Of a DNA stretch of 48,812 nucleotides, positions 35,218 through 45,057 are shown piece by piece. Origin of the DNA: Shewanella algicola. GTDB taxonomy: Bacteria; Pseudomonadota; Gammaproteobacteria; Enterobacterales; Shewanellaceae. The stretch covers positions 1 to 48,812 of the forward strand of contig NZ_BMQI01000038.1 in NCBI RefSeq assembly GCF_014648035.1, given 5' to 3'. The notes below the pieces were generated by a model, which saw nothing but the letters and a program-made list of their open reading frames with translations, ran no database searches and was not told where the DNA came from. The translations under genes and the position numbers were made by a program. The number at the start of each line of letters is the position of its first letter. Position 1 is the first letter of the stretch.

Positions 35218-35727
35218 TTAAGCAACCGTTGGCTCATCAACAATAGTCACCTTTTCAACCACAATCGGCTCACGAGGTACATCATCGTGCCCTGCAATCA
35301 TGGTGGTTTTAACCCGCTCCATTTGCTGAATCACATCCATTCCCGCGGTCACTTTGGCAAATACCGCATAACCCCAGCCTGAATTGGTTGTGGCAGTGTG
35401 ATCGAGAAAATCATTATTGGCGACATTAATAAAGAACTGCCCTGTGGCTGAATGCGGTGCATCTGTTCGCGCCATGGCTAAAGTACCGATCACATTTTTT
35501 AGGCCTTTATTGGCTTCATTGGCAATCGGGTCGCGGGTGGGCTTTTCTTTCATTTTGGCGGTTAAGCCACCGCCCTGCACCATAAAGCCTTTAATCACCC
35601 GATGAAAAATCGTGCCTTCATAAAAGCCATCCTGGCAATACTTTAAAAAATTTTTTGAGGTGACTGGCGCGCGTTCCATTTCCAGCTCTACAGTAAAATC
35701 GCCAAGGTTGGTGCTAAAAATAATCAT
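35218..35727 (-). CDS. ppiB: Cytoplasmic peptidyl-prolyl cis-trans isomerase B (cyclophilin)
   Basis: A 169-aa foldase that isomerises Xaa-Pro bonds. Cyclophilin motifs: FHRVIKGFMVQGGG with the catalytic Arg, GTLAMARTDAPHSATGQFFI, and SGWGYAVFAKVTAGMDVI. It has no signal peptide and starts MIIFSTNLGDF, like E. coli PpiB, so it is cytosolic. Length is normal. Confidence 0.95.
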   Translation of the reverse strand: MIIFSTNLGDFTVELEMERAPVTSKNFLKYCQDGFYEGTIFHRVIKGFMVQGGGLTAKMKEKPTRDPIANEANKGLKNVIGTLAMARTDAPHSATGQFFINVANNDFLDHTATTNSGWGYAVFAKVTAGMDVIQQMERVKTTMIAGHDDVPREPIVVEKVTIVDEPTVA

Positions 35728-35790
35728 AAATTGCTCACTAGGTTAAACACAACAATAACGGTCATTATAGCCGCTATTGTGACTGTCTCG

Positions 35791-35880
35791 TTTGAGTTTA
35801 TTGCGCTGTTTGATTAAATAACCGAGGCAAGCGGACTTGAATGAAAACCTTCGAGTTTATTGCGCCGTTTGATTAAATAA
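35791..35880. repeat. 31-bp direct repeat duplicating the 3' end of the M20 gene
   Basis: 35791-35821 and 35850-35880 agree at 29 of 31 positions (gagtttattgcg.tgtttgattaaataa with two C/T changes). The right copy encodes the last codons and stop of the M20 amidohydrolase; the left copy repeats them beyond the stop, 59 bp away. Confidence 0.85.
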
Positions 35881-37200
35881 ATCCATCGCAGTCCGCGTCA
35901 TCGCCCTAACACCCGTACGAATAGTTAATTTGTAATCTGGTGCAAATTGACTTGAATGCAAAGAGGGCAGTGCATCGCCCGAGTCAACACTGGCCTGATA
36001 TTGCTTAGGGTCTACGCCGCCTAGCCAAAACAATGTAATGGGACGCTTTTCAGGTGTAAGACCATACAAACCAAAGTCTTCGCCCGCCATTACCGGTGGG
36101 GCAATAAGCACATTATCACTGCCAAGCTCAGCCTCAATACTGGCTTTTACTTTTGCAGCGAGCGTTGGGTCGTTATAGGTTGATGGAATGGTTTCATCGT
36201 CGTGCACATACACCACCGGCATCAGGTCATCGGGTAAACCCGCACTGGTCGCTATCCCTGCGGTAATGCGTTTAATGGCAGCTATTTGTTGTTCGCGCAC
36301 CTTAGGGTTATATGAGCGTAATGTCAGCTGTAGCTTTACTTCATCTGAAATAATATTGTGTTTTGAGCCACCATGAATCGAACCCACCGTAACCACATTA
36401 GGTTCTAATGGCGACACTTCACGACTCACTATGGTTTGCAATGCAAGTACAGTGCGCGCTGCAAGCACAACAGGGTCAATCGTAGCATGCGGATAAGCGC
36501 CATGGCCGCCTTTACCTTTAATGCTAATATCAACCGAATCGACATTCGCCAATGCATAACCGCTAACGGTGCCAACCTTGCCGGCAGGAATTGACGCGCT
36601 CACATGCAACCCAATAATGCTGTCGGGCGTGGGGAATTGCTTAAATAAACCTTGTTTCAGCATAGCTTTAGCGCCGCCGCCGACCTCTTCAGCTGGCTGA
36701 GCTACCATCATTAAAGTGCCCTGCCAATCGGCTTTATGTTTAACCAATTGCTCAGCCGTACCAATAAGGCTAGTCATGTGAATATCGTGGCCACAGCCAT
36801 GCATAATGCCCACGGTATTATTGTTTGCATCAACAGTGGTGACGGTTGAGGCGTAGTCTTTTCCGGTTTGTTCAATAATCGGTAAGCCGTCAATGTCGGC
36901 ACGGACCATCACTACCGGCCCTTCGCCATTTTGCAATATACCGACCACACCATAACCGCCAAAATTAGACGTCACCTCAAAGCCAAGTTGCTTCAGCTCA
37001 GCGGCCATACGCTCGCTGGTGGCTTTTTCTTGATACGACAACTCAGGATGCCGGTGCAAATGCAGGTAAAGCTTTTCAAGCTTAGGTAGGGCTTGAGCTA
37101 CTGATTGATCTAGCTTGGTATTCGCAAGTGCACTAAGTGACAGTGACGAAGCAGTAAGTGCAAGCGCTAATATGGGGTAAGCAAGACGTAGGCGGGTCAT
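35857..37200 (-). CDS. Exported M20-family amidohydrolase (hippurate-hydrolase-like)
   Basis: A 447-aa zinc peptidase/amidohydrolase. Signal peptide LRLAYPILALALTASSLSLS, then LYLHLHRHPELSYQEKAT, MVRADIDGLPI, GIMHGCGHDIHMT (metal and catalytic region), AQPAEEVGGGAKAML, GLHVSASIPAG and PPVMAGEDFGLYG. These identify the aminoacylase/hippurate/IAA-amino acid hydrolase group. Export suggests a role on external or periplasmic amide substrates. No strong ribosome binding site before the ATG at 37200. The 3' end is partly duplicated downstream. Confidence 0.9.
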   Translation of the reverse strand: MTRLRLAYPILALALTASSLSLSALANTKLDQSVAQALPKLEKLYLHLHRHPELSYQEKATSERMAAELKQLGFEVTSNFGGYGVVGILQNGEGPVVMVRADIDGLPIIEQTGKDYASTVTTVDANNNTVGIMHGCGHDIHMTSLIGTAEQLVKHKADWQGTLMMVAQPAEEVGGGAKAMLKQGLFKQFPTPDSIIGLHVSASIPAGKVGTVSGYALANVDSVDISIKGKGGHGAYPHATIDPVVLAARTVLALQTIVSREVSPLEPNVVTVGSIHGGSKHNIISDEVKLQLTLRSYNPKVREQQIAAIKRITAGIATSAGLPDDLMPVVYVHDDETIPSTYNDPTLAAKVKASIEAELGSDNVLIAPPVMAGEDFGLYGLTPEKRPITLFWLGGVDPKQYQASVDSGDALPSLHSSQFAPDYKLTIRTGVRAMTRTAMDLFNQTAQ

Positions 37201-37315
37201 ATTATTATTCTTAAATGTCGGGAATTGAGTATGTTAACCTAGCACAAGCTCACGCTAGGTGGTAAGGCGTATTAGCGACATCATTGCCAATGCATAATAA
37301 AAATAAGGAAAACCA

Positions 37316-37852
37316 ATGAAAGTGATTACCGAAACACCCAGGTTGATTATTCGAGAATTTACCCTTGAAGATGCCCCCGCGGTATTGCACTTTAATACCC
37401 CTGAAGAGGTGAATCGACATACCGGCGATGCGGGTGTGTGCACTACGTTAACGGATGCCGAAAACATCATCCGCAATATTTGGTTGGTTGAATACCAACA
37501 ATACGGTTTTGGCCGCTGGGCAGTCGTCGCTAAAGATACCAATACCGTGATTGGTTTTTGCGGCTTTAAAAATGAAACCCGCATTAATGCGGTCGATATT
37601 GGCTATCGCTTGCATCCAGATTATTGGGGCCAAGGCTTAGCAACAGAAGCCAATCAGGCTTGTATTGATTATGCTAAAAAACATATGGATTTAGACATAG
37701 TGTATGCCGATGCGGCGGACGCTAATACAGGCTCAATTAATGTCGCCACTAAGCTTGGGATGGTTTATCACTCGCAGTATCAAGAAGGCGAACTTACCTT
37801 TAATCGGTATGCTATTTCACTCAAAGCTGGTGGTTCTGCGGATAACAGCTAA
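37316..37852 (+). CDS. GNAT-family N-acetyltransferase, RimJ/RimL-like
   Basis: A 178-aa acetyl-CoA-dependent transferase. N-terminal ETPRLIIREFTLEDAPAVL, acetyl-CoA site region IGYRLHPDYWGQGLATEANQ, and DADDAN-like tail ADAADANTGSINVATKLGM are characteristic. The acceptor is unknown. AAGGA precedes the ATG at good distance. The gene lies alone, divergent from the M20 gene. Confidence 0.9.
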   Translation: MKVITETPRLIIREFTLEDAPAVLHFNTPEEVNRHTGDAGVCTTLTDAENIIRNIWLVEYQQYGFGRWAVVAKDTNTVIGFCGFKNETRINAVDIGYRLHPDYWGQGLATEANQACIDYAKKHMDLDIVYADAADANTGSINVATKLGMVYHSQYQEGELTFNRYAISLKAGGSADNS

Positions 37853-37911
37853 CTCGAATAAAGTCAGCCACTAACAAGTCATCGTCACCCTAGTCTTACC
37901 CATATAAAAAT

Positions 37912-37936
37912 CCCTTAATAGAGCCACTATTAAGGG
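37912..37936. terminator. Bidirectional terminator between GNAT and hcr genes
   Basis: A 10-bp perfect stem CCCTTAATAG/CTATTAAGGG with loop AGCCA, followed by TTTTTTATT on the plus strand and preceded by AAAAAT. Confidence 0.88.
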
Positions 37937-37968
37937 TTTTTTATTATTTAACGATGGCGAACAAGTCG

Positions 37969-39165
37969 TTACATTTTCAACTCTACGTCGGAGGTGATTT
38001 TAGTTGAACATGCCAATACAAAACCAGCGGCAATTTCGTCTGCGGTCAAGTTCATTGTACTTGTCGACTGAGTCGTACCCGATACAACCTGACATTTACA
38101 CGCGCCACAAACACCAGAACGGCACGCGGCAATCATCGGTAACTTTTCAGATTCGATGCCATCCAATAAGGTTTGATCGCCCGTTAATGGAATGTCTTTA
38201 TCGCCAATACTCAACATAAACTGTTCAGTTGATGGATTACTTTCCAGCGCAGCTTTCACGCCCATTGCGCTGCTGTCACCAAAGCTTTCTTGATTAAACT
38301 GACTCATATCAAAATCAGCGGCTTGTAACAGTAACTTTACGTCAGCCATATACGATTCAGGACCACAAACAAATACAGTACGTTGTTGATAATCTGGAAC
38401 TAATCTAGTTAAGCTTTCTAAATTTAAGCGACCAATGCCAAAGCCTGTATCCGCATGTTTATCTGTAAGCATTTGGCTGTTGTCATCTGACTTAAGCATA
38501 TAATTAAGGTTGAATTTTTGGCTTCGTGATGCCATCGATGCCATTGAATCGGCAAACATAACGTCATTAACTGTTTTTGCACTGTGTACAAAAGCAATAT
38601 CACTGTCGGTGGTGGTATCGCAAAGCCAGCGCGACATAGAATGCATTGGTGTTACACCGCAACCAGCACTTAAAAATAAATATTTATCAGCCGCAATATC
38701 GATCAGATTAAAAATACCATCAGGACCAGTAACCGTAACGTCATCACCCACATTTAAGGTGTCGGCTAAATAATTAGACACTAAGCCATCGGTGATTCTT
38801 TTAACCGTAACGACTAACGAAAAAGGTCGTGAAGGTGACGATGAAATAGTGTAACTGCGGTAAATTTTTTCACCATTTATATCTAACTTAAAGGTAATAA
38901 ACTGCCCCGGTTTAAAATTAAACTTAACCGGTGTGAGTCCTTGGAATCGAAAACTCACCACATTGTGGGTTTCATTCCATTTTTCAACACAATGCAGTTG
39001 CACCTCACCACGTTGCCAATTATCGGCAGCCAAAAGAGCTTCTGAGGTTGTGTGAGCAACGGGTTCAACTTTTGGCGGAGCCTCACTGACAGGAGTAGGT
39101 GATTTAGCCGCTTGGGCAGAAAGTGCTTGAGAAAAAGAAAAACCAACAGAGGGAGAGCTACTCAT
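37969..39165 (-). CDS. hcr: NADH oxidoreductase for hybrid cluster protein
   Basis: A 398-aa electron-transfer flavoprotein that reduces Hcp. After an Ala/Pro/Ser-rich N-terminal stretch of about 50 residues come a FAD domain (KFNFKPGQFITFKL, RSYTISSSPSRP), an NAD domain (YLFLSAGCGVTPMHSMSRW, VFVCGPESYM) and a C-terminal plant-type 2Fe-2S domain with CRSGVCGACKC and a later Cys in VLACST. It follows hcp by 113 bp, with two hairpins in between. Good AAAGGT ribosome binding site. Confidence 0.92.
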   Translation of the reverse strand: MSSSPSVGFSFSQALSAQAAKSPTPVSEAPPKVEPVAHTTSEALLAADNWQRGEVQLHCVEKWNETHNVVSFRFQGLTPVKFNFKPGQFITFKLDINGEKIYRSYTISSSPSRPFSLVVTVKRITDGLVSNYLADTLNVGDDVTVTGPDGIFNLIDIAADKYLFLSAGCGVTPMHSMSRWLCDTTTDSDIAFVHSAKTVNDVMFADSMASMASRSQKFNLNYMLKSDDNSQMLTDKHADTGFGIGRLNLESLTRLVPDYQQRTVFVCGPESYMADVKLLLQAADFDMSQFNQESFGDSSAMGVKAALESNPSTEQFMLSIGDKDIPLTGDQTLLDGIESEKLPMIAACRSGVCGACKCQVVSGTTQSTSTMNLTADEIAAGFVLACSTKITSDVELKM

Positions 39166-39196
39166 TTTGATACCTTTAACGCAGTAAAAAAGACAG

Positions 39197-39267
39197 AAGG
39201 CGATAAGGACAATGCCTTATCGCCTTTAATCGTTATCGTGCAAATATGATTAACATAAGTGCACGAT
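39197..39267 (-). terminator. Two hairpins between hcp and hcr, possible partial terminator
   Basis: Hairpin 1 has a 12-bp stem (39197-39208/39215-39226, arms AAGGCGATAAGG/CCTTATCGCCTT) and on the minus strand is followed by CTGTCTTTTTT. Hairpin 2 has an 8-bp stem ATCGTGCA/TGCACGAT (39235-39242/39260-39267). They probably lower hcr expression relative to hcp. Confidence 0.65.
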
Positions 39268-39278
39268 TTGATGGCTAA

Positions 39279-40937
39279 TTATGCCACTTTCATCATGGCT
39301 TTTAAGTCTGACGCAACATCAGTAGTGCCGCGTAAACCAAACTGCTGCTCTAAAATGCTCATTAGATTGTCAGATAAAAACGCTGGCGCAGTAGGCCCGG
39401 TACGGATGTTTTTCACACCAAGCGATAGCAAGGTTAATAACACCACAATGGCTTTTTGCTCAAACCACGATAACACTAAGCTCAACGGTAAATCGTTAAG
39501 GTCACATTCAAAAATATCTTTTAACGCTAACGCTAACTGGATAGCAGAATAAGCATCGTTACATTGGCCCACATCTAATAAACGTGGTACGCCATTGATG
39601 TCACCAAAGTCTAATTTATTGAATTTGTACTTACCGCAACCTAAGGTCAAAATAATTGAATCGTCAGGCACTGATTTCGCTAAATCGGTAAAGTAATTAC
39701 GCTCTAACTTGTCGCCATCACAACCACCAATTAAGAAGAAGTGTTTAATAGAACCATTCTTAACATTTTCAACTACGGTTGGTGCAGCTGCCATTAAGGC
39801 ATTACGGGCAAAACCGATAGTGATCATGTGTGGAATTTCATCATAAGCAAAACCTTCAAGTTCAAGGGCTTTGTTAATCACTTCGCTGAAATCATCACCT
39901 TCAACGTGAGTCACACCAGGCCAACCTACGATACTGCGGGTATAAATACGGTCAGAATATTCACCGACTGTAGGGTCGATAATACAATTTGAGGTCATCA
40001 CTACTGCACCAGGGAAAGTGGCAAATTCTTTTTGCTGATTTTGCCAAGCGCCGCCGTAGTTACCGACTAAATGCGAGTATTTTTTAAATGCTGGGTAAGC
40101 AAGTGCTGGTAACATTTCGCCGTGGGTAAAGACGTTAATGCCCTTACCTTCAGTTTGCTCAAGAATAAGTTCTAAGTCTTTCATGTCGTGACCAGACACT
40201 AAAATCGCTTTACCTTTAACAGATTTGGTATTCACTTGTGTTGGTTCTGGGTGACCAAATGAAGTGGTTTCGCCTAAATCTAACATCGCCATAATGCGAT
40301 AGTTTAATTGGCCAATTTCCATTGCAGTGGCAAACAACTTATCAGCATCGACTGAGTCTTCGCCTAAAAATGCCATAATTTTATGGAACTCAGCAGCCAC
40401 ATCGACATCAGTTTGGTCTAATACGCGTGCATGCTCCATATAAGCCGCGGCGCCTTTTAAGCCATATAGGCATAATAAACGTAAGCCTAAAATGTCTTCA
40501 TTGATGTCACCACGATTAAGCAGTGCAATGGGTGCTTGAGCTAAAATTTCAGGTTTTGATGTAGCCAGTAATAGTTCACCTTGGCCACTCACCATTTCTG
40601 GCTCTACACCTTTGCTTTTACAAGCAGCAATGTAAGCCGCTTTTAATTGGTCGCGATACGTTTGTGCCTGGTAGGCATAATCAATTAAACGTTCATCGTC
40701 GAAGTTTACGTTAGTTAACGTGGCAAAAAAGGCTTTAGGCACAAAAGTGTCAATGTCGTTGTCTACAATGCCAAACTCACGTGCTTTAACAGCATAAGCA
40801 GACAAGCCCTGTAGCATATAAATTAATAAATCTTGAATATCAGACGTTGATGCTAACTTGCCGCACATACCTTGCGAGTAACTACAGCCATTGCCTTCTG
40901 GTGTTCTAATGGTTTGCTCACATTGCACACAAAACAT
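39279..40937 (-). CDS. hcp: Hybrid cluster protein (hydroxylamine/nitric oxide reductase)
   Basis: A 552-aa protein. It detoxifies nitric oxide or hydroxylamine under low oxygen. The N-terminal cysteines C3, C6, C18 and C25 (C-x2-C-x11-C-x6-C) match the E. coli-type 2Fe-2S Hcp. Hybrid-cluster regions are seen in [64 protein letters not shown] and [16 protein letters not shown] chose the ATG at 40937 because GAGGAG precedes it and [15 protein letters not shown] is the family start. Operon with hcr. A dyad just upstream resembles an NsrR site. Confidence 0.95.
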   Translation of the reverse strand: MFCVQCEQTIRTPEGNGCSYSQGMCGKLASTSDIQDLLIYMLQGLSAYAVKAREFGIVDNDIDTFVPKAFFATLTNVNFDDERLIDYAYQAQTYRDQLKAAYIAACKSKGVEPEMVSGQGELLLATSKPEILAQAPIALLNRGDINEDILGLRLLCLYGLKGAAAYMEHARVLDQTDVDVAAEFHKIMAFLGEDSVDADKLFATAMEIGQLNYRIMAMLDLGETTSFGHPEPTQVNTKSVKGKAILVSGHDMKDLELILEQTEGKGINVFTHGEMLPALAYPAFKKYSHLVGNYGGAWQNQQKEFATFPGAVVMTSNCIIDPTVGEYSDRIYTRSIVGWPGVTHVEGDDFSEVINKALELEGFAYDEIPHMITIGFARNALMAAAPTVVENVKNGSIKHFFLIGGCDGDKLERNYFTDLAKSVPDDSIILTLGCGKYKFNKLDFGDINGVPRLLDVGQCNDAYSAIQLALALKDIFECDLNDLPLSLVLSWFEQKAIVVLLTLLSLGVKNIRTGPTAPAFLSDNLMSILEQQFGLRGTTDVASDLKAMMKVA

Positions 40938-40964
40938 AACTCTACTCCTCAAATATTGTTTATT

Positions 40965-40983
40965 CATGTATAAATTTTACATG
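40965..40983 (-). promoter_or_regulatory. Candidate NsrR-type operator upstream of hcp
   Basis: CATGTATAAATTTTACATG has perfect 6-bp arms CATGTA/TACATG. Its ATG-to-CAT span of 17 bp equals the NsrR consensus and the arms match, but the centre does not. It lies 27 bp upstream of the hcp start. Confidence 0.5.
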
Positions 40984-41261
40984 TTAAGGGTGAGTCTACT
41001 CTTTACTCTGTAAATCGAAACCCGTTTTTAATGTCAATGTTGCGTTTTATGAGCCAAATCACCTTAAGCAATTACTGATATAAACAAACAAATTTAATCA
41101 CTATTACGCATTTTTTTATGAGTCATAACGCACTTTTCTTGATATTTACCGCAGCTATAAACTTAAAATATGACGTATATCTCGCCTTAAAATATTTTCC
41201 TGTTAACCTTTAAAAAAACGTAGAATTACCCCATTAACGACTTTCAAATCAGGATGAATAG

Positions 41262-41918
41262 ATGAAAACCAAACTCAATGCGATAGCATCAGCCCTCTTT
41301 TTATTGCTTGCCCCTGCGGCAATGGCTGCAGATGTTGCAGTGATCACCTTAGAAAATGGCGCCAATGTTCGCTTAAAAGATGACTTCACCTGGGAATACA
41401 TCATCACCGAAACGGTCGCACAGCCGGCAATAATCCAAGCTCCTGCAGTCGCAACTGAGGTTGTCGATGCATCGATGCCAAACCTTAGCGCTACCCAACA
41501 AACCAGTGCGGTGACTACAGCTGTGGCCACCACAGCAGCAAACACCACAACTCGACTAACCGCAACCGCTATGGCACAGCCTGGGTTATTGGGCAGTACA
41601 GCAAAAGATGGTATTAAAATCACCTTGGCTGGCACCCAATGGAAAGACAATGAATTGGGGCTTATCTTTGATTTTGACAGCAGCAGTGACGAGCATGTCA
41701 CGGTGGTCAATGTTGAAGCCAGTTTCTTTAATGACCAAGGCGGCTTAATCAAAACCGAAACCTTAGAAGCTTGGGAAGCCATTTTCCGCATGCCAGAAAC
41801 CTATTTACGCAAAGGCCAGCACCGCAAATCGCCAGTTTTGTGGGTAGAAGGAATTAACCAACAGCAATGGCAACAACAGCTCATCAGCTTAAAAATTGTT
41901 GAAATTGAATCGCGCTAA
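41262..41918 (+). CDS. DUF3157 family exported protein
   Basis: A 218-aa protein. Signal peptide LNAIASALFLLLAPAAMAA, followed by VAVITLENGANVRLKDDFTW, the DUF3157 hallmark. A low-complexity Ala/Thr-rich middle part (residues about 60-110) separates it from a folded C-terminal domain with IKITLAGTQWKDNELGLIFD and FRMPETYLRKGQHRKSPVLW. Function is unknown. Divergent from hcp; AGGA precedes the start. The long antisense open frame across it is an artefact of the Ala/Thr codons. Confidence 0.82.
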   Translation: MKTKLNAIASALFLLLAPAAMAADVAVITLENGANVRLKDDFTWEYIITETVAQPAIIQAPAVATEVVDASMPNLSATQQTSAVTTAVATTAANTTTRLTATAMAQPGLLGSTAKDGIKITLAGTQWKDNELGLIFDFDSSSDEHVTVVNVEASFFNDQGGLIKTETLEAWEAIFRMPETYLRKGQHRKSPVLWVEGINQQQWQQQLISLKIVEIESR

Positions 41919-41948
41919 GGCAGTGATCAAACCAAGCGTTAATAAACT

Positions 41949-41988
41949 AAAAAAGCCCAGATGAAAGAGTATTTCAACTGGGCTTTTT
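41949..41988. terminator. Bidirectional terminator between DUF3157 and DUF5062 genes
   Basis: The stem AAAAAGCCCAG.TGAAA pairs with TTTCA.CTGGGCTTTTT with one internal mismatch and loop GAGTA. It has A/T tracts on both sides. Confidence 0.88.
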
Positions 41989-42002
41989 AAACATCATCAA
42001 TG

Positions 42003-42263
42003 TTAATTCAATAATTCATGATCTTTAGGTAACTGCTTACTTATCCACAATATTAATTTATGTTTACGGTTAGGGCCATCATCTTTATCTTCAGCTAATG
42101 GTTGTATTAGCTTATCTTGCACTAATAAACGATAAATACATTCCACTTTATCTTTAGGTGAAATCCCCTTACCAAAATCGTCAAAGCCACGTTTTTTTGC
42201 GTAACCTACCCCAATCTCCATTGCGAGCTTGAGCAGTTGTGTATCATGCTTACCTGCTTTCAT
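42003..42263 (-). CDS. DUF5062 family protein
   Basis: An 86-aa soluble, mostly helical protein. The pattern LLKLAMEIGVGYAKKRGF, KVECIYRLLVQDKLIQPL, DGPNRKHKLILWISKQLP is that of DUF5062 proteins of Vibrio and Shewanella. Function is unknown. It stands alone, with a bidirectional terminator just downstream. Confidence 0.8.
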   Translation of the reverse strand: MKAGKHDTQLLKLAMEIGVGYAKKRGFDDFGKGISPKDKVECIYRLLVQDKLIQPLAEDKDDGPNRKHKLILWISKQLPKDHELLN

Positions 42264-42549
42264 TTAGTGCCCTCATCATGCTTTTGCTATCTTTTAAACT
42301 ACGTGAAAACTCACAAATAGCCACTAGAATTCACCATAAACAGCACTAAAATCCAACAAACATCACCCTTGGTAAGTTTGGTTACAAAAAATCCCTTGAG
42401 TTAATCGCATTAATCTATGACAAAACCCATAGGCTTGGTAGAGTAGTATGGTGTTTACTTTTGTTTTTATTGTCACTATTTCACGGTAACAACCACATTT
42501 GAAATAGGCTTAAAAACGTTTCAAACGGGCTAACCCCAAGGATAATTCA

Positions 42550-44706
42550 ATGCGTAAAACTCTTATTACTACTGCCGTTAGTGCGGCATTGATGCTGAGT
42601 GCATGTTCTGAGCAAGCGACAGACACAGCAAAGGCGAGCAAAAATACCGCAGAGGCACCAACAACAATGACTAAAGCACCTGCAACTGCCGACAACGCGT
42701 TGTTAGTCCCAAGCCCATTGCAATACATGGCACCGCAATTTGACAAATTTAAAGCCGGTGACTTTTTACCTGCCTTTGAACAAGGCATGAAAGAGCACAA
42801 AGCTGAAATCGCGGCAATTACCAATAATGCTGACGCTCCAACGTTCGACAACACCGTTGTCGCACTTGAAAACACCGGCGCTATTTTAGATCGCACTCAA
42901 CGTGTGTTTTTCAATCTTTCTGGGTTAATTTCAGACGACAACTTCATCAGTGTTGAAGAACAGATTGTGCCTAAGTTAACCGCGCACATGGACAACATCT
43001 ATTTGGATGAAAAGCTGTTTGCTCGCATTCAAGCCATTTACAAAAACAAAGCGACATTAAAAGGTGAAGATTTACGCTTAATTGAAGTCTATTACGAACG
43101 GTTTGTGCGTGCAGGAGCTGAATTATCAGCAGAAGATAAAGCACAAATGCGTGAGCTAAACGGCGAGCTTGCCAAATTTGAAACCAGCTTTTCACAAAAT
43201 GTATTAAAGTCGTTTAAAGACGACATGATTTTAGTTGAAGACAAAGCCATGCTCGACGGTTTGTCAGAAAGCGCAATCGCATCATTAGCTGCGGCAGCAA
43301 AAGCAGCAGGCAAAACCGGTTACCTAATTACCCTAGTTAACACTACCACCCAACCGCTACTGTCTAGCCTTAAAAACCGCGATTTACGTCAAAAGCTATG
43401 GGAAACCTCGGCTTACCGCGCAATGGACACCAACAGCCCAATTAACATCAAAATCGCCCAGCTACGTGCCGAAAAAGCCAAACTATTAGGCTACCCAACT
43501 TGGGCAGCTTATTCGCTTGGCGATCAAATGGCTAAAAAACCAGAAGCGGTTTATGGCATTTTAGATGACTTAGCCCCTAAAGCCCTGGTAAAAGCCAAAG
43601 TTGAAGCAGCCGATATTCAAGCAGAAATCGTTAAAGACGGTAAAGACTTTACCCTAGAGCCATGGGACTGGGCCTACTACGCTGAAAAAGTACGCGCAGC
43701 AAAATATGACCTAGACGACAGCCTTGTTAAGCCCTACTTTGAGATGAACACCGTTCTCACCGACGGTCTGTTTTTTGCTATGGAAAAACTATACGGCATT
43801 ACCTTCAAGTCACGCACCGACTTACCGGTATGGCACAAAGATGTCACCGCTTATGAAATCTTTAACAAAGACGGCAGCTCGCTAGGCTTGTTCTACCTTG
43901 ATATGTACGCGCGCCCTGGCAAGCGTGGTGGCGCATGGATGGACGAATATGTCAGCCAGTCGTTCTTACAAAATACTAAACCAGTTGTATACAACGCGCT
44001 TAACGTGCCAAAACCTGCTGAAGGCCAACCTACGTTGTTAACCTTTGATGAAGTGAGTACCCTATTCCATGAGTTTGGCCACGCCATTCACGGTTTATAC
44101 TCACAAGTTAACTACCCAAGCTTAGCCGGTACCAAAACGGCACGTGACTTTGTAGAGTTTCCATCACAAGCTAACGAAGACTGGAGCATCGACCCTGCAG
44201 TGCTAGCAAACTACGCTAAGCACTACCAAACAGGCGAACCGATTCCTGCTGAGTTACTGGCTAAAGTATTAAAGGCGCACACCTTTAACCAAGGGTTTGG
44301 CACCGTTGAATACCTAGCCGCTGCACTGCTTGATATGGAATGGCACTCAATTCCTGCTGGCACTGAAATCACCGATGTTGCTACCTTTGAAAAACAAGCA
44401 CTGGCAAAACACGGTTTAGACTACGGCCCAATCGCACCGCGCTATAAAACCACCTACTTTAGCCACAGCTTCGGCGGCGGTTACTCTGCTGGTTACTACG
44501 CCTATCTGTGGACCGAAGTGTTTGCAGCAGACGCGTTTGCCCACATGATGGCAAACGGTGGGTTAACCCAAGAGAACGGCCAAAAATACCGCGACACCGT
44601 ATTGTCAAAAGGTAACAGCCAGGATCTAATGCAAAGCTACATCGACTTTGCTGGTAAAAAACCCTCAACAGACGCGTTATTAAAGCGCCGTGGTTTAGTG
44701 CACTAA
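42550..44706 (+). CDS. dcp: M3-family peptidyl-dipeptidase Dcp, lipoprotein form
   Basis: A 718-aa zinc peptidase that removes C-terminal dipeptides. The N-terminus is a lipoprotein signal (ITTAVSAALMLSAC) followed by an Ala/Thr-rich linker, so the enzyme is tethered in the periplasm; E. coli Dcp lacks this. The zinc site HEFGHAIHG begins at H507. Other family blocks: LRQKLWETSAYRAM, GLFYLDMYARPGKRGGAW and SHSFGGGYSAGYYAYLW. AAGGATAA precedes the ATG. A hairpin follows the stop. Confidence 0.93.
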   Translation: MRKTLITTAVSAALMLSACSEQATDTAKASKNTAEAPTTMTKAPATADNALLVPSPLQYMAPQFDKFKAGDFLPAFEQGMKEHKAEIAAITNNADAPTFDNTVVALENTGAILDRTQRVFFNLSGLISDDNFISVEEQIVPKLTAHMDNIYLDEKLFARIQAIYKNKATLKGEDLRLIEVYYERFVRAGAELSAEDKAQMRELNGELAKFETSFSQNVLKSFKDDMILVEDKAMLDGLSESAIASLAAAAKAAGKTGYLITLVNTTTQPLLSSLKNRDLRQKLWETSAYRAMDTNSPINIKIAQLRAEKAKLLGYPTWAAYSLGDQMAKKPEAVYGILDDLAPKALVKAKVEAADIQAEIVKDGKDFTLEPWDWAYYAEKVRAAKYDLDDSLVKPYFEMNTVLTDGLFFAMEKLYGITFKSRTDLPVWHKDVTAYEIFNKDGSSLGLFYLDMYARPGKRGGAWMDEYVSQSFLQNTKPVVYNALNVPKPAEGQPTLLTFDEVSTLFHEFGHAIHGLYSQVNYPSLAGTKTARDFVEFPSQANEDWSIDPAVLANYAKHYQTGEPIPAELLAKVLKAHTFNQGFGTVEYLAAALLDMEWHSIPAGTEITDVATFEKQALAKHGLDYGPIAPRYKTTYFSHSFGGGYSAGYYAYLWTEVFAADAFAHMMANGGLTQENGQKYRDTVLSKGNSQDLMQSYIDFAGKKPSTDALLKRRGLVH

Positions 44707-44721
44707 GCACTATTTGTTGTC

Positions 44722-44761
44722 GCAACCTCTGCAGCTGAATCAACTTGGCAGCAGAGGTTGC
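44722..44761 (+). terminator. Hairpin after dcp, probable terminator
   Basis: An 11-bp perfect stem GCAACCTCTGC/GCAGAGGTTGC with an 18-base loop, 16 bp past the dcp stop. There is no T-run after it, so it may instead protect the mRNA 3' end. Confidence 0.55.
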
Positions 44762-44950
44762 CCACAAACAAAACAGAATACAGCAAAGCCAAATAGCGAT
44801 AGAAACAACACGCTAAAACGCATTGAAAGAATAAAAAGAGTAAAAATCACCCAAACGCAGCCCTTTTTGAGCGATATTGCACATTTGTTGCGCCATCGCA
44901 CACTTCAAGGCTTTACATTTTCGTGAATACCCTTATTATTCACCGCGTTC

Positions 44951-45040
44951 GGAGGGATGGCAGAGTGGTCGAATGCACCGGTCTTGAAAACCGGCAACGG
45001 TTTATCCCGTTCTAGGGTTCAAATCCCTATCCCTCCGCCA
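44951..45040 (+). tRNA. tRNA-Ser (anticodon UGA)
   Basis: A 90-nt class II tRNA with encoded CCA. Acceptor stem GGAGGGA/TCCCTCC, anticodon stem CCGGT/ACCGG with loop CTTGAAA (anticodon TGA at 45085 minus 100, i.e. 44985-44987), a long variable arm (caacggtttatcccgttc) and T-arm with GGTTCAAATCC. It is followed 104 bp later by an integrase start, so its 3' end is the probable island attachment site. Confidence 0.97.
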
Positions 45041-45057
45041 CATTAAATACGAGAAAA

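Noticed and set aside
41249..41791. 180-codon minus-strand open frame
   Set aside because: Antisense to the DUF3157 gene; its Ala/Val-rich sequence is a by-product of the Ala/Thr codons on the plus strand.
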